Below, in pieces: positions 1 to 7,624 of a stretch of DNA of 15,634 bases. The stretch spans positions 1 to 15,634 of the forward strand of contig JAIWNI010000260.1 of the NCBI GenBank assembly GCA_025331435.1. The letters run 5' to 3'. A program made the translations under genes and the position numbers. This DNA comes from Choanephora cucurbitarum. Taxonomy: Eukaryota > Mucoromycota > Mucoromycetes > Mucorales > Choanephoraceae. How positions within the stretch are numbered: position 1 is the first letter of the stretch; each line of letters starts with the position of its first letter. Below the pieces are notes generated by a model, which saw nothing but the letters and a program-made list of their open reading frames with translations, was not told where the DNA came from and did no database searches.

Positions 1-1263
1 AAACTCCCTGATGCTCTTTCAAGATCTCCTCTGCCTATTCATGCCATTGACAAAACTAGTGCTCAACAAAATAATCAATGGTGGATTGAACAACAAAATG
101 AAGATGCAGCACTACAAGAACTGATATTTCAAGATCTGGCTCAAGTCAACAACGAGGGTGTAGTATGTAAAAGTAACTCCTCTGCCAAGATTGTACCAAA
201 ACAATTACGCCAACAAGTTTTGGAGGAATATCATGCTTCTATGTTCGCAGGACATGGAGGAAGCACACGAACTCTGAAGCTAATGGAAAAAGCCAATCTG
301 TGGTGGCCTAACATGGCTAAAGACATCACCTCATTTATCCGCAGTTGTAGCAAGTGTCAAGCAATCAAGGGCTCAAAGATCACTCAAGTACCTTTGTCAA
401 ACACCACTGGTTTCTTTCCATTCCAGAAGGTGGCCTTGGATTACTTTGGTCCTCTACCAACATCAGAAAAGGGTAACAAATACATCTTGGTCATCATCTG
501 CACATTCTCAAGATATGTGGAGCTATTTCCAGTACCGTCTACATCTGCTATGGATCTTGCAAAAACATTCTATGAACGCTTTCTGTTACGACATGGTGTA
601 CCGAGAACAGTGCTTAGTGACAATGGTCCACCATTCAACTCTCAGTTCAACACAGAATTAGCAAAATTCATTCAAACTGATTGGATTTATTCGCCTCCAT
701 ATCACCCTGCTTCCAACGGTCTAGTTGAAAGATACATGAAAACGCTAAAGCAATTACTTTTGGTGTTTTCGAGACAAGACTCAATTCAAAGAGAATGGGA
801 CAAGAACCTCAGATTGTTAAGATTTGTGTACAACAACATGTATCATTCAAGTATCAAGAACACTCCATTTGAACTAATACACGGTCGAAGCCCAAGAACT
901 ACTCTGTCTGATATTTCCAATGAAATGCCTGAGAAATACCAAGATACAGAAACACCGCAAAGCAACTTTGCAAAAAAACTCAAAGCCAAGTTACAAGCAA
1001 CGTTCGAGGTAGTCTATGAGAACATGAAGAGTTATGATGAAGTGGAAGTGCCAGAATACCAAGTGAACGACCAAGTGCTCAAGTTCAACACGACACTATC
1101 AAACAGCAAAACTGCTCGTAAATTACAATATGATTGGGAAGGTCCTTGGATAGTCTCATCTAAATTGTCAAGAACAAGATTCAATCTACAACACAGCACT
1201 TCTCACAAACGACTTGAAAATGTTCATATCTCTTTGATCAAACCTTTTATTCAGCATGCCTAA
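1..1263 (+). CDS. Ty3/gypsy pol, 3' part: RNase H tail and complete integrase (5' end outside window)
   Basis: The frame is open from base 1 and ends at TAA 1261-1263, so the gene enters from the left edge; no start codon belongs to it here. Codons 3-8 (LPDALS) are the usual end of a Ty3 RNase H domain. The integrase follows: an HHCC zinc module (His 78, His 85, Cys 116, Cys 119), then a DDE core with Asp 146 (LDYFGP), Asp 207 (LSDNGP) and Glu 243 (GLVERY). The last two are separated by exactly 35 residues, the classical DD35E spacing. A GPY/F-like module (WEGPWIV) and the terminal NVHISLIKPF are present. The enzyme inserts element cDNA into chromosomes in the nucleus. No stop or frameshift is seen, and all catalytic residues are kept, unlike the second gypsy copy in this window. 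The family call is secure; the host and exact clade are not. Confidence 0.93.
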   Translation, partial: KLPDALSRSPLPIHAIDKTSAQQNNQWWIEQQNEDAALQELIFQDLAQVNNEGVVCKSNSSAKIVPKQLRQQVLEEYHASMFAGHGGSTRTLKLMEKANLWWPNMAKDITSFIRSCSKCQAIKGSKITQVPLSNTTGFFPFQKVALDYFGPLPTSEKGNKYILVIICTFSRYVELFPVPSTSAMDLAKTFYERFLLRHGVPRTVLSDNGPPFNSQFNTELAKFIQTDWIYSPPYHPASNGLVERYMKTLKQLLLVFSRQDSIQREWDKNLRLLRFVYNNMYHSSIKNTPFELIHGRSPRTTLSDISNEMPEKYQDTETPQSNFAKKLKAKLQATFEVVYENMKSYDEVEVPEYQVNDQVLKFNTTLSNSKTARKLQYDWEGPWIVSSKLSRTRFNLQHSTSHKRLENVHISLIKPFIQHA

Positions 1264-1335
1264 CAATTATTAATGTCAAGCTTTTCTCCACTGGAGTTTT
1301 TAACGCGACTTTCATTTTATTTTATATATCTTATC

Positions 1336-1346
1336 ACAAGGCGGCA
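1336..1346 (+). promoter_or_regulatory. Polypurine tract of the left Ty3/gypsy element
   Basis: ACAAGGCGGCA lies immediately before a TGTCAC that looks like an LTR start, 73 bases after the integrase stop. In LTR elements such a purine-rich tract primes plus-strand DNA synthesis and directly abuts the 3' LTR. The call comes from position and composition only; the matching 5' LTR is outside the window. Confidence 0.55.
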
Positions 1347-1450
1347 TGTCACATCAGTATAAATATTATCTGTTATTAAAAATAATAAAATCATCTTTCT
1401 CCTCTTTAATCTTTATTTCCTTTTGTATTCCCGCAGAATATTACAATACA
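1347..1450 (+). repeat. Probable 3' LTR (start) of the left Ty3/gypsy element, right end uncertain
   Basis: The segment begins TGTCAC right after the polypurine tract. It contains TATAAATA at 1358-1365 and AATAAA at 1384-1389, the promoter and polyadenylation signals expected in an LTR. It runs into the LINE ORF1 frame near 1450, where ...TTACAATACA could be the LTR end or merely the point where the LINE joins. A 104-bp LTR would be short, so truncation by the LINE is likely. An alternative reading treats 1346-1356 as a tiny first exon of LINE ORF1 (see the intron entry). A comparison with the 5' LTR would decide. Confidence 0.45.
1357..1436 (+). other. Possible 80-bp intron joining an upstream ATG to LINE ORF1
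   Basis: ORF1 has no in-frame ATG near its start. The interval 1357-1436 begins GTATAA, has a CTTTAAT branch-like site around 1404-1410, a long pyrimidine stretch, and ends in a strong CCCGCAG acceptor. Removing it joins ATG at 1346 in frame to the ORF1 body (the codon is completed at 1437), giving an N-terminus MSHQILQYKT. The donor is weak, and the same bases are claimed by the putative LTR, so this is speculative. RNA data would be needed. Confidence 0.25.
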
Positions 1451-2865
1451 AGACGAACAAAAAGTCCTGGGTTGATGCTGTTAATGAAGGCATTAGACGC
1501 ACCTCATCTAGCGCATGTGACCCATCATCTGCTAAGCCTTCTGTGGAGCCTGGGCAACTCTCAGAGAGCGCGGTACGAGATGTTTATAGTCATGTCGCGA
1601 GACCCTTTTTGAAAGGAACTGTCTCGAACTCCCTCCTTGTTGATATTACAGCTACTAGCGATATCAAAACTTTTATTCAGGAACTCCATGAGGCTTGCAA
1701 TGGCAGTGAGCACCTCTGGTCTGTTTCTAGTAATCTTCGCCGAGATTATTCTCGTGTATTTGCTAAAACCGTCGTTTCCCCTTCCAAATACTCTCAGTTT
1801 ATTCAAGCAGGCTTCCAGTTGAAGACTCAGGGCAATTTCTCAGCTTTTCCTTCCCTTTCATCATCATCTGAAATCTTGAAGATCTCTCTCTCAGGACTTC
1901 TTTCTCAATATGGCCGCCGTCAGGGTGGCTTAGATCAGCTTCGTACTGATATGATTCAGAATTTAAAAAACTTTGGTAGTGTTGTAGATAGTGGTTTAGT
2001 TACCAACTCTACAGGAGTGTATACTGGAAACAGTTATGTTGTTCTTGAGATTAAGTCTTCTGAATCTTCTAACTCTCCACTTCATTCTTTATCGCACTTA
2101 ATTGATTGGTCGTATCAACCAATCAACTATCAGGAATCTGCTAAACTTTGTTTGCATAAGGATTTCGATCGGGTTCAGGTCAAAGCTACCTGGGCATCGA
2201 TGCCGCCTTTCTGTCGCTATTGTCATAGCTCCGAGCATGCTCTGGATGATTGTTTGTTGCGACGTAAAGCTACGACATGTTTCCATTGTAATGAATTAGG
2301 TCATATTTCGAGAGTATGTCCCCGTAAAAAAAGCGGTGTAGGAAAGAAGCGTAAGACTCCCGTTGCTAGTGCCAGTTCACCCGCTCCTCTTGAACCGGCT
2401 GCTGCGAATCAACCTCGTTCTCCTGTTGAGCCTACTTCCGTTTCTGTGACTTCCCTTGGCCGTGAGCGCTCTTCGTCATCCCCGAATTCTTCCCCCATTA
2501 TTCAAGAAAAACGATCTTCATCATCTGCATTGAGTAATCCTCCCCCTACTCGTCAGTCACAACGCATTATTGAGCGTCAATCGTCCCCTGCTCCGGCAAC
2601 TCCTGATCTACCTGTCATTTCTCAACCTATCGTGAAATGTAACAGCTGTGGCCTAGAGGGTCATACTCGTACTAACGGTCGTTTTGGCTTCAAAAACCCT
2701 AAGATTTCAACTACAGATACTCCAGTCGACATATCATCGATGAGCGATGGGGCTGACATCGATATCGAAATGGAAGATGACCTTCCCGTGACTCAATTGC
2801 CAGCTAATCCTGTATTCGAGGCAGATACTGAGGCTTCCTTGCCGGCCTCACACACCCATCAGTAA
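1423..2865 (+). CDS. LINE ORF1: gag-like RNA-binding protein with CCHC zinc knuckles
   Basis: The frame is open from 1363 and ends at TAA 2863-2865. The first codon of the listed span is TTG, and no ATG occurs until about residue 187, so the true start is missing, upstream of an intron, or non-canonical. Recognisable coding begins near KKSWVDAV. Residues about 45-255 look like the RNA-binding (RRM-like) region of L1/Tx1 ORF1 proteins. CCHC knuckles follow: CRYCHSSEHALDDC (residue 264) and CFHCNELGHISRVC (residue 286), both CX2CX4HX4C. Next comes a basic stretch, a long Ser/Pro-rich low-complexity linker (about 305-400), and a third knuckle starting at 406 (CNSCGLEGH) that lacks its final Cys. 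The tail is acidic. The likely role is binding element RNA in a ribonucleoprotein and chaperoning reverse transcription. The next ORF lies in the same frame, separated by this single stop. Confidence 0.8.
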   Translation: MYSRRILQYKTNKKSWVDAVNEGIRRTSSSACDPSSAKPSVEPGQLSESAVRDVYSHVARPFLKGTVSNSLLVDITATSDIKTFIQELHEACNGSEHLWSVSSNLRRDYSRVFAKTVVSPSKYSQFIQAGFQLKTQGNFSAFPSLSSSSEILKISLSGLLSQYGRRQGGLDQLRTDMIQNLKNFGSVVDSGLVTNSTGVYTGNSYVVLEIKSSESSNSPLHSLSHLIDWSYQPINYQESAKLCLHKDFDRVQVKATWASMPPFCRYCHSSEHALDDCLLRRKATTCFHCNELGHISRVCPRKKSGVGKKRKTPVASASSPAPLEPAAANQPRSPVEPTSVSVTSLGRERSSSSPNSSPIIQEKRSSSSALSNPPPTRQSQRIIERQSSPAPATPDLPVISQPIVKCNSCGLEGHTRTNGRFGFKNPKISTTDTPVDISSMSDGADIDIEMEDDLPVTQLPANPVFEADTEASLPASHTHQ

Positions 2866-2952
2866 TTTAATGAATTAGATACCATATCCAGTCCACTCCT
2901 TTCAACTTCTCCTACCCTTTTTTCCTCCACTCGCACTTCCTTTCCTCTCAAA

Positions 2953-4809
2953 ATGGGATCCCTAAACTGTCGCAGCATTGCCAAGACAGCTAATCCCCAA
3001 ACTCGCTCTTCATTCATTCGTCATCTTCGTTTACTTTCATTTACTCTTCTTGCACTTCAAGAAACACACGCTGATAATCCCCATGTACAAGACACTCTTC
3101 ATACTCAATTTCAAGCTAGTGATAGCATCTGGTCCGCGCACTGCGGCCTTGTTTGCTTCTCTCCTGATGTTGTTTTGTCGAATGCATTTATCAGTCGTTG
3201 TGGTCGCTTAATCAACACCACTATTACTCATCGCAGTAATTTATTTGTTCCATTTTCTCTGACAGTTGTCTATATCCCTGCCAACAGCTCTGAAAGATCT
3301 GCTTTTCTCAGATCTGAGCTTTTGTCAACCTTTTTCCCTGCTGTCCCACATCGCCATGTCATCCTTGGTGATTTCAATTACACTTACGCTAATCACTTTC
3401 GCGGCACCCCAAGACAAGCCCCTTCATCTTGGCTGGAATATATTGACCGTTTTTTCGATGCTATCACTACCCAGGGTCAACTATCTGCTCCTACCTTCGA
3501 AAATTATATAGGTAAATCTTGCATCGACTATTGCTTCATCACCAAAGACATGCTCTCTGCTGTCAAGTCTTCATCTCGACAGGTGGACTATCTCCCCCTT
3601 GAATGGACTGACCACCGCTTGCTGTCTTTGAATTTCAGACTGCTACCAAATTCCGATGATGCCTCTTCAGCTACTGCTAACGGCCGCGGCTTTTGGAAGG
3701 CTCATCCGCGCATTGCGCAGGATTCTGAGTTTCAGGCCAAACTCAACTTCCACCTCTCTGCAACAATCCGTAAACTTGATTCAACCCTGCCTGCTTGGAA
3801 TACATGGGAGCGTCTCAAATTGGTTGTTGCTAAGACAGCACGAGCCTATTCTCGCGGTCAGGCCTTTTCACTAGCCCGCGCCGAATCTCTTCTTCAACGC
3901 AAGCGAGCTAAAATTGAGTCTAATCTTATGAATAATCCTTCATTACACCCATGCTTGTCCCCTCAACTGCATATAGTCATAGAACAGCTTGCCTCTTTAC
4001 AGCAATATCATGTCGAGACATTATCTCTCAAGGCTGGTATTCGTTGGAGAGAGCAAGGAGAGATCTCTGCAGGATATTTGAAGCGTACTGCGTCAGCCCG
4101 TCTTACCAAAACTACCATTCCTCCCCTATTTCACCCTACTCTTGACCGAGTTTGTGTTTCTAAGGACGAAATGTTGGATGCAGCCTTTGTCTTCTACGAC
4201 AATTTGTTCGCTCCTGATCCGATTGATTTAAATGCGGTAGACTCACTTTGGGAGGCCATTTCTCAATCGTGTATTCTCTCTGCTGATGACTCGTCTCTTC
4301 TGACGGACAGTATATCCTTTGACGAAATCGTGGAAGCCTTTTCCCGCTGTCCCAAGCAGAGTAGCCCTGGCCTCGACGGCCTACCATATTCCATTGTTCG
4401 CCCAATTGTTCTCCATCCGGATTGCAAACACATCGTGGTCCGGGTGTATAATGACGCCCTTAAGTTAGGTGTTTTCCCTCCGTTCTGGTTGTCCACTTCA
4501 GTCTCTCTGTTGCCTAAGAAAGGTGATTTATCTGACTTGCGTAATTGGCGACCAATTTCTTTAATCAACACTGATGCCAAGGTATTCACTAGAATTCTGA
4601 ATTCTCGTTTTCTGATGGTGACCGACCAAATGATCAATCCGTATCAATCCGGTTTTGTTCGTGGTCGTTTTATCGCAGATAATGGGCTTTTGATGAAGTT
4701 ATTAATGGAGCATGCCCTTACATCCAATTCTCCTGCTATTGCTCTCCTTTTAGACCAAGAGAAGGCGTACGATCGAGTTCACCCTCTGTACCTACAACTT
4801 GTTCTTTAG
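2953..4809 (+). pseudogene. LINE ORF2, first part: APE-type endonuclease and N-terminal half of reverse transcriptase, ended by a nonsense codon
   Basis: The ATG at 2953 starts MGSLNCRSI, the usual opening of an APE-like LINE endonuclease, which nicks target DNA to prime reverse transcription. Conserved endonuclease motifs are LALQETHAD (about residue 33-41), GDFNYTY (139-145) and TDHRLL (219-224). RT blocks follow: SPGLDGLP from 471, LPKKGDLSDLRNWRPISLIN, QSGFVRGRFIADN and the first catalytic Asp in LLLDQEKAYDRV. The frame then hits TAG at 4807-4809. Downstream codons continue the RT in the same frame without a gap, so this is a point nonsense change (for example CAG to TAG) rather than a natural end. 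The frame is also open upstream as far as the ORF1 stop at 2865. Confidence 0.9.
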
Positions 4810-5994
4810 AAATTTGGATTTCCTTCAGCCATAATTCATAGTATTACTTCTCTTTTCTTCTCTACTCAGTTGTCCTTGAACATCAATGGCTCCCACTCGG
4901 CCCCCGTCTTGCAACGCCGCGGTTTACGCCAGGGTGGCCCTCTGTCACCGATATTGTTCAATTTGGCTTTTGAACCGCTCCTGCGTTCCATCCTTTGCCA
5001 TACCTCGATATCTGGATTAACACTACCTGAGCCTTTGACACCAGCATCCTGCCTAGAGTCGGGTCCGGTTAAATTGCTGGCGTATGCCGATGATATTGTT
5101 TGCTTTCTTCAGAATCCTTTCGAACTGCAGCATCTGCTTAATCTCTTGTCTATTTACTCCAAAGCATCTAAAGCTTCAATTAATTACCATAAGACACAGG
5201 CCCTTTCTCTGTCAGGTTCACGGATTAGCTTTTCTCTCCATTGGTCTTCTGCTCTTTTGCATCACAATATTGTTCAATGGCACGATTCTTCATTAGTTGC
5301 GCCCGTTACCTACCTGGGATACCCTCTCTTTACCAGTATAGTTCAGCGAGATTATTTCCTCAGCTCTATTTTGGATAAAATTCGCAGAGCTTGTGATATA
5401 CATCGTGGTCGTTTTTTGTCCGTACGTGGTCGGGTTACAGTCCTCAACTCGCTTGTACTTTCTAAGCTTTGGCATGTTCTGCGGGTAGTCTCTGTATCCC
5501 TTTCTTTCTTCAATGACGTTCGCTCGATAATATCAGCATTTGTATCTCACCGAATCTTCCCTCGTCTCAGCTTCTCTACCATGTGTCTTCCTCGCTTAAG
5601 TGGTGGCCTTGGCCTGCTTCATCCACTTCGACAGCAAGGAGCGCTTCAACTGAGATGGCTTGTTCCTCTATTAGGCGACTTTAAGGTTGATTTGACTTCT
5701 GCTTCCTTTTCTATCGACGCAGATTCATCTGCAGTCTCTTCTATCGTCTTACCTAGACTTTTCAACTTTTTCTTCTTTCGTGCCTCACCCTCTTCCGACT
5801 TTCGGCTGCTTTTCTTGTTTCCGAATCTACGTCCTCGGACGCTTCAGGATTTAAACAGTAGTCTGGCGATGCTCTTTCGTGCCATAGACCTTCTCCCTCA
5901 TTCCTTTTCGTCGGTTGTTGCCTCTGCCACGACATGTCTCTCGCTGCCTATCGGTTCTGTAGTCACTTCTGACGGATCTCTTGGGGTTCATGAA
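4810..5994 (+). pseudogene. LINE ORF2, middle part: reverse transcriptase catalytic core, cut by an insertion
   Basis: This continues the same frame after the TAG. It contains GLRQGGPLSPILFNLAFE and the RT active-site LAYADDIV (Tyr-Ala-Asp-Asp, about codon 711-714 counted from 2953, both Asp intact), then thumb-like sequence. The frame runs to the insertion at 5995, where the open frame continues for ten codons of foreign sequence to a stop at 6022-6024. Without the insertion, the frame continues directly at 7625. The RT would use element RNA as template at a nicked chromosomal end. No defect other than the upstream TAG and the insertion is visible, so the break appears recent. Confidence 0.9.
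5987..5994 (+). repeat. Target-site duplication, left copy (TTCATGAA)
   Basis: The palindromic octamer TTCATGAA borders the inverted-repeat element and recurs at 7617-7624. Because flanking bases also match, the duplication could be read as 8 to 10 bp (GTTCATGAAC); the inferred empty site is the same either way. This copy lies in LINE ORF2 and is in frame with it. Confidence 0.88.
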
Positions 5995-6256
5995 CACCGG
6001 TTATATTTTGAGCTAGTTGGATAGTAGAGAGCGTCGGCGTTCGAAATATACTAATTTCCTTTCATAGAAGTATGTAGTTGTCGAGAAAATTGAGTTTAAA
6101 TATTTGCAATTGGTATGTATGTTATCATTTTAAGATACGAAAAATTTATGGCGAATAGCGCAATCGGTAGCGCGCATGCAAAGTACACTGAACGTCGCTG
6201 GTTCGAACCCTGGCTGAACTTATCAATTTTTGCATTTTTGTAATTTTGTGTGTCCA
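5995..6256 (+). repeat. Left terminal inverted repeat (262 bp)
   Basis: This is the reverse complement of 7355-7616 with mismatches only at 6063 (C/T), 6122 (T/G) and 6218 (A/G). Identity ends sharply after TGTGTGTCCA. The arm contains the tRNA-like unit at 6149-6231. The two arms together could fold into a stem of 262 base pairs. Confidence 0.95.
6149..6231 (+). ncRNA. tRNA-like Pol III transcription unit in left arm (degenerate tRNA, probably not a functional tRNA)
   Basis: An A box (TAGCGCAATCGG, 6156-6167) and a perfect B box (GGTTCGAACCC, 6200-6210) are spaced as in a tRNA gene, and a TTTTT terminator lies at 6227-6231. The D stem (GCGC/GCGC) is perfect, and canonical numbering from T8-A9 to the T loop fits without gaps. 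However, the anticodon stem (CATGC against ACTGA) and acceptor stem do not pair, position 33 is A instead of T, and the T stem has two mismatches. It therefore looks like a tRNA-derived internal promoter rather than a tRNA. The predicted transcript reads inward and ends inside the arm. A tRNA scanner may score it as a pseudo-tRNA; a nominal anticodon would be AGT. Confidence 0.6.
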
Positions 6257-7354
6257 AATTGACCTGTTACCTTTTTTAACCCCTTCTCTTTTTGTTTAAC
6301 TTCCGATCATAACATAGCATACTTCACTATCATTTAACTTGTATGAATTTGATCAACACGCAATACGCTTAGGAAAAGCTTGAATTTAAATCAATTGAAG
6401 CACTATTCGATTAGTTACATAGTATCGATAAGTAGTATTTATACAAATCCGTCCGCTGAAATGAAGTCATGACAGAACTGCAAGACATGTACAAGCTGGT
6501 ATACTCTTTGAATGTCTATTACAGCTAAGTAGAATGCAACTTGGATCTAATTAATTTAAAATTATGATGTTACTTCAATTCAAACGGACTAAATTATATT
6601 AAGTTGACTTATGGAAGCCTACTGTTCAGTGTAACACAAAGCTTTGAAAAAGTGATGTTCTTTTAATTTCACTTAGAAATTATCCTCTACTGTTTTAATA
6701 ATGTTAACACCTATTGGCACATGAAAGATGAAAATTTGAGATAGATTTCTAATTGACTTTATTATCGTAGAAACAGGTACTTAATGTTTTCATATATTTA
6801 AAGAAATTACAAATCTTAATGTGGCTTGAATATCTCTATGATAGATTACGAAGTATGGAAGTATAAGAAGACCATACACTTTGTGGATATATAATTCAAG
6901 GTGTGATATAACGATATAATTGATAACAGTAATAAATCAATCAGACCAAAAAAAAGTTGTCCTTTATTTAATATGTATTTTCTATCTCTATTTATACTAA
7001 TGGTGGATCCAATCTATTAACCGAGTATTTCCCATACAACTCATTACATCGTACTCTTTGTTTGTTTACTTAGAACGTATAGAATTGATGGATCAATATG
7101 TCCATATATGTTAATGTCGTGATGACTAATCTGACCTTAGAAACTGTTATTGTTCCCAATATGGCATGTATACAACACAAGGTGGCCAGAAAAAATTAAC
7201 TTTAAGACTGCAATTAAAATAGCTTGTAAGTCAATACATACAAATCTATAATTAACCTTCAAGGAACCTATTTGATCAAACTAATTTACAGTGACAAAAA
7301 CGATGATTGATGACTCAAAATTAGGCTCTCAAAAAGTATATAAAGCGAAGTACC
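6257..7354. other. Unique AT-rich interior of the inverted-repeat element
   Basis: These 1,098 bases are strongly AT-rich. I see no ORF with recognisable content on either strand, no tandem repeat and no CCHC, DDE or RT motif. A TATATAAAG at 7337-7345 sits just before the right arm and could be a chance Pol II TATA box. The interior may be a remnant of an autonomous parent or filler DNA; nothing here points to a transposase. Confidence 0.6.
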
Positions 7355-7616
7355 TGGACACACAAAATTACAAAAATGCAAAAATTGATAAGCTCAGCCA
7401 GGGTTCGAACCAGCGACGTTCAGTGTACTTTGCATGCGCGCTACCGATTGCGCTATTCGCCATAAATTTTTCGTATCTTAAAATGATACCATACATACCA
7501 ATTGCAAATATTTAAACTCAATTTTCTCGACAACTACATACTTCTATAAAAGGAAATTAGTATATTTCGAACGCCGACGCTCTCTACTATCCAACTAGCT
7601 CAAAATATAACCGGTG
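7355..7616 (-). repeat. Right terminal inverted repeat (262 bp)
   Basis: This is the partner of 5995-6256, 259 of 262 positions identical after reverse complementing, without indels. The inner boundary is at TGGACACACA (7355). The outer end CCGGTG abuts the second TTCATGAA. Confidence 0.95.
7380..7462 (-). ncRNA. tRNA-like Pol III transcription unit in right arm (minus strand, inward)
   Basis: This is the mirror copy of the left unit: A box at 7444-7455, B box at 7401-7411 and T-run terminator at 7380-7384, all read on the minus strand. Both boxes are identical to the left copy. The unit differs from it at one base after the B box (7393, corresponding to 6218). Both units point toward the element centre. 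It shares the failed anticodon and acceptor pairing, so a working tRNA is unlikely. Preservation of both boxes in both arms suggests either function or simply youth. Confidence 0.6.
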
Positions 7617-7624
7617 TTCATGAA
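7617..7624 (+). repeat. Target-site duplication, right copy (TTCATGAA)
   Basis: This is the second copy of the octamer at 5987-5994. It is followed by CCCCC, matching the GGGG before the left copy, so the empty site was the palindrome GGGGTTCATGAACCCC. Confidence 0.88.

Larger units (their letters stand above)
5995..7616. mobile_element. Non-autonomous inverted-repeat DNA element with Pol III promoters in both arms, inserted in LINE ORF2
   Basis: The unit is 1,622 bp, starts CACCGG and ends CCGGTG. It has 262-bp terminal inverted repeats with three mismatches and no indels, flanked by an 8-bp duplication. Precise removal of the element plus one duplication copy (1,630 bp) restores the LINE ORF2 frame, which proves it is an insertion. 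No internal ORF encodes a recognisable transposase, so it must depend on an enzyme elsewhere. An 8-bp duplication fits several cut-and-paste superfamilies (hAT, P, some Mutator-like); the palindromic target is reminiscent of P elements, but I cannot assign it. The arms carry tRNA-like A and B boxes facing inward, which is unusual for such elements. The high arm identity and the otherwise open host gene suggest recent insertion. Confidence 0.92.

Noticed and set aside
6149..6221. Genuine functional tRNA gene in each arm
   Set aside because: A and B boxes and the D stem are good, but the anticodon stem, acceptor stem and T stem do not pair and position 33 is not T.
7291..7515. 74-aa ORF overlapping the right arm
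   Set aside because: It runs through the tRNA-like unit on the opposite strand, has no recognisable domain, and is explained by the arm sequence.
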